From Oscillospiraceae bacterium (lineage in GTDB: Bacteria > Bacillota_A > Clostridia > Oscillospirales > Oscillospiraceae): a stretch of DNA of 5,011 bases. The stretch lies in NCBI GenBank assembly GCA_017550765.1, contig JAFZOC010000263.1, positions 1 through 5,011 of the forward strand, in the 5' to 3' direction. The position numbers and the translations under genes are program-made. Positions 1 through 5,011 of the stretch are shown here, in pieces. The notes under the pieces are model-generated. The model made no database searches. It had not been told where the DNA came from and was given only the letters and a program-made list of their open reading frames with translations. Numbering within the stretch: the stretch's first letter is position 1; each line of letters starts with the position of its first letter.

Positions 1-777
1 CAGAAGCGCATGGTACGCGACTACTACCGCAACGACCTGGAGACCCCGGAGGGGCGGATGGTCATCTACAACCTGACCCGGGACTACTTCCTGCATATGA
101 GCGTCAGCCGCTATCTGCGCCAGGCCATCGACTGGGGTGCCGGCACCTGCGACTTTGACAACGCAGACTTCGTGCGGATCCTGGAAGCCTGCCGGGACGT
201 GCATGAGACGCCGGAGGACCCCAACAACATGGTCTTCGGCTCGAACCTGATGGCGGAGGGCTATCTGGTCACGGAACTGTGCATGGTGGGCACGGTCACT
301 GAACTGGCCCAGCAGACGCGCCGCATCGGGCTGCCGGTCTCCGTCATCGGCTGGCCCACCCCCGACGGCGGCTGCGGTACGGACTTCAGGACCGACTATC
401 CGATCGGAGTCCTGAAGGACGGCGCCCATCCGGAGCTCTGCTGGCAGTTCCTGCGCTTTTGTCTGCTGAACGCGGACAGCGGCATCCCCAACTTCCGCCC
501 GCTGCTGGAGCAGCGGCTGGACGAGGCGCGGCAGATCGACCCGGACGCGGAACGGGACCTTTTCTACGACGGCCTGCGCAGCCCCATCACGGAGACGGAG
601 ATCCGGCAGTTCCGCGAGCTCCTGGACCAGGTGGAGCACACCACCCTCTATGACGATACGGCCCTTGCCATCGTGAAGGAGGAGATGGGGCCTTTCCTGG
701 CCGGCCAGCGCAGCGCGGAGGAAACGGCCCGGATCATCCAGAGCCGCATGAGCATCTACGTCAGCGAACAGGGATAG
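1..777 (+). CDS. ABC-transporter extracellular solute-binding protein, C-terminal part (partial)
   Basis: The frame is open from the first base (Q-K-R-M...), so the beginning lies outside the window and the ATG at position 10 is an internal methionine. The visible 258 residues end at the TAG at 775-777. They resemble the C-terminal lobe of family 1 extracellular solute-binding proteins, which catch sugars or similar ligands outside the cell for an ABC importer. The clearest signature is VIGWPTPDGGCGT (residues 115-127 of the visible part), followed by a segment like 'YPIGVLKDGAHPELCWQFLRF'-type text in which the family usually has 'aI.k.Sk..e.AW.Fl.f', and then a helical C-terminal tail. The lipoprotein signal and N-terminal lobe, which would settle export, are not visible. 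Six cysteines in this stretch is more than I would expect for an exported binding protein. The ligand cannot be told. No permease genes follow, so they would have to lie upstream. The family call is from recall of motifs, not an alignment. Confidence 0.68.
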   Translation, partial: QKRMVRDYYRNDLETPEGRMVIYNLTRDYFLHMSVSRYLRQAIDWGAGTCDFDNADFVRILEACRDVHETPEDPNNMVFGSNLMAEGYLVTELCMVGTVTELAQQTRRIGLPVSVIGWPTPDGGCGTDFRTDYPIGVLKDGAHPELCWQFLRFCLLNADSGIPNFRPLLEQRLDEARQIDPDAERDLFYDGLRSPITETEIRQFRELLDQVEHTTLYDDTALAIVKEEMGPFLAGQRSAEETARIIQSRMSIYVSEQG

Positions 778-795
778 AACAGCGCTGGCTTTTAA

Positions 796-833
796 GCAAG
801 AGGACTGAGGAGGCGGCTCCTCGGTCCTCTTGC
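796..833 (+). terminator. Long hairpin after the solute-binding protein gene, probable terminator
   Basis: Arms 796-811 and 818-833 pair over 16 positions with one G-U wobble, and G812-C817 can add a 17th pair closing a GCGG loop. It starts 18 bases after the TAG at 775-777 and lies before the next promoter, which is where a transcript end is expected. The weak point is that no run of T follows the 3' arm (next bases GCTGTGTCGC), so it is not a textbook intrinsic terminator. It may need Rho or NusA, or act as a 3'-end stabiliser. Confidence 0.55.
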
Positions 834-884
834 GCTGTGTCGCGCCTCTATCCGGGGCGAAAGGTCCGCGCAGCAGGGCGGCGC

Positions 885-913
885 TTGTTTTTTCATACGG
901 ATCGTGGTATGAT
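885..913 (+). promoter_or_regulatory. Sigma-A type extended -10 promoter for the MBOAT-DHHW operon
   Basis: TTGTTT at 885-890 serves as a -35 box (3 of 6 matches to TTGACA), separated by exactly 17 bases from TATGAT at 908-913 (5 of 6 matches to TATAAT). TGG directly before the -10 box gives the TGn extended -10 element, which would compensate for the weak -35. Transcription should start near 920, leaving a leader of about 40 bases before the ATG at 961. Confidence 0.6.
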
Positions 914-927
914 CCTAACGACGATCC
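899..927. promoter_or_regulatory. Inverted repeats overlapping the -10 box, possible operator
   Basis: GGATCGT (899-905) and ACGATCC (921-927) form a perfect 7-base inverted repeat that brackets the -10 box and the expected transcription start. Within it, GGATC (899-903) is also matched by GATCC (911-915), a tighter palindrome centred on the extended -10. A repressor bound here would block RNA polymerase. No regulator gene is in the window and short repeats of this size can occur by chance. Confidence 0.25.
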
Positions 928-960
928 ACGCATAGAACGACCGAAAAGGGATCTGGGCCG

Positions 961-2379
961 ATGCTGTTCTCGAGCGCTGTCTTCCTCTTCCTCTTCCTCC
1001 CTGCGGTGCTGCTGGGCTACTATCTGTTACGATCGATCAAGGCGCGCAACTTGCTCCTGCTGGTGGCGAGCCTGCTTTTCTATGCCTGGGGCGAGCCGGT
1101 CTATGTCTTCCTGATGCTCTTTTCGATCCTGGCCAACTACCTTCTGGGGCGGGGGATCGACGCCGGCAAGTCGGGACGGGGCCGTAAGGCCATGCTCATC
1201 CTGGCGGTCGCAGTGGACCTCGGGATCCTCTTCCTGTTCAAATATCTGGATTTCACGATCGAGAATCTGAACGCCCTCTTCGGGCTCTGTCTAAGCCCCG
1301 TGGGGCTGCGCCTTCCCATCGGGATCTCCTTTTTCACCTTCCAGGCGCTGAGCTACTGCATCGACGTCTACCGCGGAACGGCGAAGGTCCAGCGGGATAT
1401 CCTGGATCTGGGGCTCTACATCTCCTTCTTCCCGCAGCTGATCGCCGGGCCGATCGTCCGCTACAACAGCATCGAGGAGCAGATCGCAGACCGCAGCGTG
1501 GACATGGAGCTCTTCCACCAGGGGACCAAGCGTTTCATCCTGGGCCTTGCCAAGAAGATCCTGCTGGCGAACGCCCTCTCCATCGCGGCGGAGCGGGCCT
1601 TCGCCCTGGCCGGGGCCCGGGACCTGTCCGCAGCGACAGCCTGGTTCGGCTCGCTGAGCTATACCATGCAGATCTATTTCGACTTTTCCGGCTACTCCGA
1701 CATGGCGATCGGTCTGGGGCGGATGTTCGGCTTCCGCTTCGAGGAGAACTTCGACTATCCCTATATCTCGCGCTCGATCTCCGAGTTCTGGAAGCGCTGG
1801 CACATCTCCCTGGGCCGCTGGTTCCGGGATTACATCTATTTCCCCCTGGGCGGCTCCCGCGTGGGGAAAGGGAAGCTCCTGCGGAACCTCTTCGCCGTGT
1901 GGCTCTTCACCGGGATCTGGCACGGCGCCGCCTGGCAGTTCATCGTGTGGGGCCTGATGTACGGCGTGCTGGTGGCCTTCGAGAAGCTGACGGGGATCCC
2001 CAGGCGGCTCCGGTCGCCCTGGAGCGCGGGGCTCTACGCGCTGCTGACCTTCCTGATCGTGAACGCGGGCTGGGTGCTCTTCGGGGCGGAGTCTTTCTCT
2101 GCCGCGCTCTATCAGCTGGGCGCCATGCTGGGTGTCGGCGCTCGGCCTGCGGGGGATCTGGATCTCTTCCTCTTCCGGGAGAACTGGACCTGTCTGGCAG
2201 CGGCGGCGGTCTTTGCGACGCCCCTGATCCCCAGCGCGCTGAAAAAGCTCCGGGCGGGAAGGGAGGACCGGCCGCCCGTCGCCGTCGGAGAGACTGCGCT
2301 GTATCTGGCGCTGCTGGTCCTGTCGATCTCCTACATGGCCATGGGGGCCCACGACCCCTTCATCTATTTTACGTTCTGA
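961..2379 (+). CDS. MBOAT-family membrane O-acyltransferase (AlgI/DltB type)
   Basis: A 472-residue polytopic membrane protein, close to the usual AlgI-like length. MBOAT enzymes take an acyl group from a cytoplasmic donor and pass it across the membrane for O-acylation of an extracellular polymer. Hydrophobic segments begin at once (about 5-23, 30-43, 46-63, 77-95). Family motifs follow in order: PIGISFFTFQALSY (119-132), FFPQLIAGP (156-164), YTMQIYFDFSGYSDMAIGLG (234-253), FWKRWHISLGRWFRDYIYFP (276-295) and GIWHGAAW (318-325). H281 and H321 are the two conserved histidines; H321 corresponds to the essential His of AlgI. Translation likely starts at 961, with AAAAGGG at 944-950 as a modest ribosome site; the hydrophobic start MLFSSAVFLFLFLP is typical. 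The next gene follows after 12 bases and encodes the expected extracytoplasmic partner. The acceptor polymer is not shown by the window; alginate itself is unlikely in this kind of organism. A lipoteichoic acid D-alanylation role is less likely because no dltA or dltC is adjacent. Confidence 0.93.
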   Translation: MLFSSAVFLFLFLPAVLLGYYLLRSIKARNLLLLVASLLFYAWGEPVYVFLMLFSILANYLLGRGIDAGKSGRGRKAMLILAVAVDLGILFLFKYLDFTIENLNALFGLCLSPVGLRLPIGISFFTFQALSYCIDVYRGTAKVQRDILDLGLYISFFPQLIAGPIVRYNSIEEQIADRSVDMELFHQGTKRFILGLAKKILLANALSIAAERAFALAGARDLSAATAWFGSLSYTMQIYFDFSGYSDMAIGLGRMFGFRFEENFDYPYISRSISEFWKRWHISLGRWFRDYIYFPLGGSRVGKGKLLRNLFAVWLFTGIWHGAAWQFIVWGLMYGVLVAFEKLTGIPRRLRSPWSAGLYALLTFLIVNAGWVLFGAESFSAALYQLGAMLGVGARPAGDLDLFLFRENWTCLAAAAVFATPLIPSALKKLRAGREDRPPVAVGETALYLALLVLSISYMAMGAHDPFIYFTF

Positions 2380-2391
2380 GGGGGCTGAGCG

Positions 2392-3549
2392 ATGAGAGGA
2401 CATATCTCCTGGCGCTATCTGACGGCCCTGTGCTTCCTGCTCCTGCTGGCGGTCTTCTTCGTTCTGAGCCTGAAGCCCTTCCTGCGGGAGACGGTCATCG
2501 CGCTCCGCGCCGGCGGCACGCCCACCCAGGCGGAGGAGCGGATCGGCGACTTTATACCCGGGAAGGAGGCGCTCGTCACGCTCAACGGCGGGATCCAGCG
2601 TCTGCTGGGGAAGCGGGAGGTCAACGAGCGCTATCTTTTGGACAACGGCCACATGACCTATATCATCCGCGAGCTGGACATGAGCGGCATCGCGCAGGAT
2701 ACGGCGGACCTGGCCGGAGCTCTGGCGTCGCAGGAACTGCCCTTCCTCTACGTACAGCTGCCTTTCAAGCTGGACGAGCAGGACAAGCAGCTCCCCCCCG
2801 GGGTAGAGGACTATTCCAACGAGAACGCCGACCGTTTCCTGCAGATCCTGCAGGAGGCAGGGGTGGATACGCTGGACCTGCGGGAGCGCGAGCGGGCGGA
2901 GGGCCTGGACCACTACAGCCTTTTCTTCCGCACCGACCACCACTGGACCCCGGACGCCGGCCTCTGGGCGGCAGGGGAGATCGCCGCTGCGCTGGAAGAA
3001 CGAGATCCGTCCTTCGCCGCAGATCCCGCGCTCTTCGACGTGGCCCATTACGAGCGGGAGCTCCTGCGGGGCGTCTTCCTGGGCAGCCATGGCCGCCGCG
3101 TGGGGCCCTGGTACGCCGGCGTGGACGATATCTGCGTGCTGACGCCCCGCTTCGAGACCCATCTGCGCTTCTCCGTCCCCAGCCAGTCGATCTGGCGGGA
3201 GGGGAGCTTCGCTGAGACGCTGCTCTTCCAGGAGAAGCTCGCCCCTGCGGACCTGATGGAGTCAGACTGCTACGACGTGTACTGCGGCGGGCAGTATGAC
3301 TGGATGTGCATCGAGAACGCGGCGGGCGGCAGCGGGAAACGCCTGCTGGTGCTGCAGGACTCCTTCGACCTTGTGGTCCTGCCCTTCCTGGCGCTGGGCT
3401 ACGACGCGGTGGAGGCCATCGACCTGCGCCTCTGGGACGGGGACCTGCTGGACTACATCGACGAGACGCGGCCGGATATGGTGCTGATCATCTATAACCC
3501 CGGCGCGCTGGAGGACAACAACCTGGATATGTTCGATTTTTTGCGCTGA
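2392..3549 (+). CDS. DHHW-family membrane-anchored protein, AlgJ/AlgX/SGNH-like acyl-transfer partner
   Basis: A 385-residue protein with one N-terminal hydrophobic segment (about residues 9-27, after a short basic start) that should anchor it with the bulk outside the cell. It carries T-D-H-H-W at 181-185, the motif that names the DHHW family and corresponds to the Asp/His pair of AlgJ, AlgX and DltD-like SGNH folds. The likely nucleophile is S324 in LVLQDSFD (319-326), followed by a P331 and AIDLR (342-346), as the family usually shows. GSHGRRVG (231-238) is another recognisable block. All expected catalytic residues are therefore present. The start at 2392 is supported by GAGGGGG at 2378-2384, overlapping the preceding stop, with seven bases of spacing. 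The tight coupling to the MBOAT gene suggests that this protein receives the acyl group and places it on a glycan, or is a helper for that step. Acetyl transfer is inferred from the family; the substrate is unknown. Confidence 0.88.
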   Translation: MRGHISWRYLTALCFLLLLAVFFVLSLKPFLRETVIALRAGGTPTQAEERIGDFIPGKEALVTLNGGIQRLLGKREVNERYLLDNGHMTYIIRELDMSGIAQDTADLAGALASQELPFLYVQLPFKLDEQDKQLPPGVEDYSNENADRFLQILQEAGVDTLDLRERERAEGLDHYSLFFRTDHHWTPDAGLWAAGEIAAALEERDPSFAADPALFDVAHYERELLRGVFLGSHGRRVGPWYAGVDDICVLTPRFETHLRFSVPSQSIWREGSFAETLLFQEKLAPADLMESDCYDVYCGGQYDWMCIENAAGGSGKRLLVLQDSFDLVVLPFLALGYDAVEAIDLRLWDGDLLDYIDETRPDMVLIIYNPGALEDNNLDMFDFLR

Positions 3550-3553
3550 GCGG

Positions 3554-3582
3554 TTGACAAAGCTATCGGCACATTGTATAAT
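3554..3582 (+). promoter_or_regulatory. Consensus sigma-A promoter of the T-box operon
   Basis: TTGACA at 3554-3559 and TATAAT at 3577-3582 are perfect matches to both boxes with the ideal 17-base spacer. Transcription should begin near 3589-3590, a few bases before the T-box leader folds. The -35 box starts only four bases after the TGA of the DHHW gene. A maximal promoter fits a unit whose output is set by leader attenuation, not by initiation. Confidence 0.92.
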
Positions 3583-3601
3583 CCTGGCATCGAATATTTG
3601 T

Positions 3602-3699
3602 GCGCTGTGACGGATAGGAGTACGCGGAAGGCTGCTTTCAGAGAGGGGACGGGTGGTGCGAGTCCCCGGCAAGCTCTGCGGAAGGTCGATCCCGAGCGC
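3602..3699 (+). other. T-box Stem I with GUC (valine) specifier
   Basis: The base is GCGCT (3602-3606) paired with AGCGC (3695-3699). Above the specifier loop CGCGGA (3623-3628) pairs with TCTGCG (3675-3680), continued by GCTT (3634-3637) with AAGC (3671-3674). The distal helix is GGGGAC (3645-3650) with GTCCCC (3662-3667), and AGAGAG (3640-3645) is the GA-rich motif. The specifier loop has GGAGTA on the 5' side and GAAGGTCGA on the 3' side. GTC at 3685-3687 is read as the specifier because a purine follows it, as is usual, and valS lies downstream. The pairing was worked out by eye. Confidence 0.8.
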
Positions 3700-3777
3700 C
3701 CGGGGGGAAGGGCAACTGCGTAGTCCCGGCGTCCGGTCCGCGTTAAGGACTAGAGAGCGCCGCCGAAAGGCGGAACC

Positions 3778-3807
3778 CAGGTGGTACCGCGGTATTTCAT
3801 CGCCCTG
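3778..3807 (+). other. T-box antiterminator
   Basis: CAGG (3778-3781) pairs with CCTG (3804-3807) and GCG (3789-3791) with CGC (3801-3803), leaving the canonical seven-base bulge TGGTACC (3782-3788) for the tRNA acceptor end. Bases 3801-3807 are also the first part of the terminator 5' arm, so the two structures exclude each other. Confidence 0.9.
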
Positions 3808-3832
3808 AGACGAAAGTCTCGGGGCGTTTTTT
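3801..3832 (+). terminator. Intrinsic terminator of the T-box leader
   Basis: Arms 3801-3811 and 3816-3826 form an 11-base-pair stem (one U-G wobble) closed by a GAAA tetraloop, followed by six T at 3827-3832. This is a strong factor-independent terminator. It is used when tRNA-Val is charged. It may also stop read-through from the upstream acyltransferase operon, for which no other terminator is seen. Confidence 0.95.
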
Positions 3833-3850
3833 CGTTGGGAGTGATGTCAA

Positions 3851-4366
3851 ATGGCGTTTGCCATGCATGTCGAATATGAGAAGGCGGACTTCGTGGCCTA
3901 CGCGAAGGCGCACGGCAGAACAAAGGGCCGGAAACAGCGGATCTTTCAGATCGTTCTGGCGGTGCTGTGCTTCCTGCTGGAGATCCTGATGCTCCTCCTG
4001 TGTATGACCGGGGAGCCGGATATGCTCTTTGTCATGCTGATGATCCTGATGCTGGTCTTGGGCGTGGAGATGCTGCTGACGCCGCGGATCCTTGCGCTGT
4101 CGATGGCAAAGACCTATCGGAAGATCGGCTGCATCGATCTGTGCTTCGGGGAAGAAGACGTCAGCGCCCGGCGAGCGGTAGAGAGCACGGTGTACCAGTA
4201 CGGCGCCTTTGAAAGCGTTTTTCACGTCACAGGGGCGTTTTATCTCTACCTTGACCGCCAGCATGCGCTCGTGATCCCCGAGCGATGTTTCACCCAGGGC
4301 GAACCCGCCGCCTTCGGCGCTTTCCTCGCCGAGAAAACGGGACTGGAAGTAAAAGAGATCAAGTGA
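3851..4366 (+). CDS. YcxB-like two-helix membrane protein of unknown role
   Basis: A 171-residue protein with a short polar N-terminus, two hydrophobic helices (about 32-52 and 58-76, joined by a short MTGEPD turn) and a soluble C-terminal half. The C-terminal pattern YQYGAFESVFHVTGAFYLYL (115-134) followed by HALVIPERCF (138-147) and a final FGAFLAEK (155-162) matches what I recall of the YcxB-like domain, a PH-like fold with no established biochemical function. GGGAG at 3837-3841 stands nine bases before the ATG at 3851, which supports this start over the Met at codon 5. It is the first gene after the T-box terminator, and valS begins 18 bases after its stop, so it should be co-expressed with valS under valine-charging control. 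Whether it has any role in valine metabolism, or only sits there by chance, cannot be read from the sequence. The base composition is slightly less GC-rich than its neighbours. Confidence 0.85.
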   Translation: MAFAMHVEYEKADFVAYAKAHGRTKGRKQRIFQIVLAVLCFLLEILMLLLCMTGEPDMLFVMLMILMLVLGVEMLLTPRILALSMAKTYRKIGCIDLCFGEEDVSARRAVESTVYQYGAFESVFHVTGAFYLYLDRQHALVIPERCFTQGEPAAFGAFLAEKTGLEVKEIK

Positions 4367-4384
4367 AGACAGTTGGAGGACGAT

Positions 4385-5011
4385 ATGAAAGAATTAGCGA
4401 AAGTGTATGAGCCACAGAAAGTGGAGAAGAAGATCTACGACTTCTGGATGCAGGGCGGGTTCTTCAAGGGCGTCATCGACCCAGAAAAGGAGCCCTTCTC
4501 CATCGTGATGCCGCCCCCCAATGTCACGGGGCAGCTGCACATGGGCCATGCCATGGACTCCGCGCTGCAGGACATCCTGACCCGCTACAAGCGCATGCAG
4601 GGCTATGCCACCCTGTGGCTGCCCGGCGTGGACCATGCGGGCATCGCCACCCAGATCAGGGTGGAAGAGTCCCTGCGCAAGGAGGAGGGCAAGACCCGCT
4701 ACGACCTGGGCCGGGACAAGTTCCTGGAGCGGGTCTGGGCCTGGAAGGAGCAGTACGGCGGACGCATCGTGGAGCAGCAGAAGAGCATGGGCGTCTCCTG
4801 CGACTGGGAACGCAGCCGCTTCACCATGGACGAGGTCTGCGCCAAGGCCGTCCGGGAGACCTTCTGCAGCCTGTATGAGAAGGGCCTGATCTACAAGGGC
4901 CGCCGCATCATAAACTGGTGCCCCCACTGCATTACCGCCCTGTCCGACGCCGAGGTCGAATACGTGGACAAGCCCGGCGCCCTGTGGCACATCCGCTACC
5001 CCCTGAGCGAC
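4385..5011 (+). CDS. valS: Valyl-tRNA synthetase, N-terminal part (partial)
   Basis: The frame runs 209 codons from the ATG at 4385 to the window end without a stop; full ValRS proteins are about 880-950 residues, so roughly the first quarter is seen. It is a class I synthetase that joins valine to tRNA-Val in the cytoplasm using [19 protein letters not shown] (43-58) contains the HIGH-type signature as HMGH (52-55), and [12 protein letters not shown] (79-90) is the ValRS-typical second block, with Val where Thr is common. [17 protein letters not shown] (177-193) marks the start of the editing-domain insertion and has a CPHC pair. The KMSKS loop and the anticodon-binding part lie outside the window. 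GGAGGA at 4375-4380 gives a strong ribosome site with rather short spacing. Its position behind a valine-type T-box agrees with the assignment. Confidence 0.97.
   Translation, partial: MKELAKVYEPQKVEKKIYDFWMQGGFFKGVIDPEKEPFSIVMPPPNVTGQLHMGHAMDSALQDILTRYKRMQGYATLWLPGVDHAGIATQIRVEESLRKEEGKTRYDLGRDKFLERVWAWKEQYGGRIVEQQKSMGVSCDWERSRFTMDEVCAKAVRETFCSLYEKGLIYKGRRIINWCPHCITALSDAEVEYVDKPGALWHIRYPLSD

Larger units (their letters stand above)
3590..3832 (+). promoter_or_regulatory. T-box riboswitch leader (tRNA-Val sensing) of the YcxB-like/valS unit
   Basis: The leader has the full T-box order: Stem I with an AGAGAG motif and specifier loop, middle helices, a Stem III-like hairpin, the conserved T-box core and an intrinsic terminator. 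The core AACCCAGGTGGTACCGCG lies at 3774-3791. Its TGGT (3782-3785) would pair with a tRNA 3' end ACCA, fitting the A discriminator usual for tRNA-Val. Other helices visible are TAGTCC (3721-3726) with GGACTA (3747-3752), and CCGCC (3760-3764) with GGCGG (3769-3773) around a GAAA loop. Uncharged tRNA bound to Stem I and the bulge would hold the antiterminator and permit read-through; charged tRNA lets the terminator form. The start is set from the predicted transcription start. Confidence 0.95.

Noticed and set aside
10..12. ATG as the start codon of the solute-binding protein
   Set aside because: The frame is already open before it and the product would lack a signal peptide and N-terminal lobe, so it is an internal Met of a gene cut by the window edge.
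830..1114. 94-residue + strand frame overlapping the promoter and the MBOAT start
   Set aside because: It covers the promoter and start of the MBOAT gene and ends in a Ser/Cys-rich low-complexity translation with no ribosome site seen.
1291..3162. 623-residue open frame on the - strand
   Set aside because: It lies opposite the MBOAT and DHHW genes, which have clear family motifs. Its translation is rich in Arg, Gly, Pro and Gln with no recognisable domain, which is what a GC-rich antisense frame gives.
1899..3215. 438-residue open frame on the + strand in another register
   Set aside because: It crosses the boundary between the two real genes, is Arg/Gly/Ala rich and has no domain; it is a frame shadow.
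3537..3542. Six T near the end of the DHHW gene as a terminator tract
   Set aside because: No stable GC-rich hairpin directly precedes it, and it lies inside the coding sequence.
3844..3846. ATG just upstream of the YcxB-like gene as an alternative start
   Set aside because: It is in a different frame and stops after about 11 codons; spacing from GGGAG fits the ATG at 3851 better.
4394..4990. 198-residue open frame on the - strand
   Set aside because: It is antisense to valS, whose HMGH and DHAGIATQ motifs are unmistakable.

Overview
This window looks like chromosomal DNA from a high-GC member of the Clostridia/Bacillota. The reasons are a T-box (tRNA-sensing) leader ahead of an aminoacyl-tRNA synthetase gene, sigma-A type promoters, a YcxB-like membrane protein, and the pairing of an MBOAT acyltransferase with a DHHW-family protein. 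Genes are all on the + strand and strongly GC-biased at third positions, which produces several long but meaningless ORFs in other frames. No mobile element, CRISPR array, tRNA or rRNA gene was seen.

Layout. (1) Positions 1-777 hold the C-terminal part of a gene cut by the window edge, best read as an ABC-transporter solute-binding protein. (2) Positions 778-960 hold a long hairpin (796-833) that probably marks the end of that transcript, then an extended -10 promoter (885-913) with short palindromes over the -10 box. (3) Positions 961-3549 hold a two-gene operon: an AlgI/DltB-type MBOAT O-acyltransferase (961-2379) and, 12 bases later, a membrane-anchored DHHW/AlgJ-AlgX-like protein (2392-3549). 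Together they form a plausible machine for moving acyl (probably acetyl) groups across the membrane onto an extracellular polysaccharide or cell-wall polymer. (4) Positions 3554-3832 hold a consensus promoter and a complete T-box leader with Stem I, a Stem III-like hairpin, mutually exclusive antiterminator and terminator, and a GUC (valine) specifier. (5) Positions 3851-4366 encode a two-helix YcxB-like membrane protein. (6) valS, valyl-tRNA synthetase, starts at 4385 and runs off the window end.

The two right-hand genes should form one unit: uncharged tRNA-Val stabilises the antiterminator, so the YcxB-like gene and valS are expressed when valine charging is low. The least ordinary point is that a small membrane protein of unknown role sits first in a valine T-box operon, ahead of the synthetase. 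Nothing else supports a wholly new system; the rest is recognisable biology with some details worth checking.
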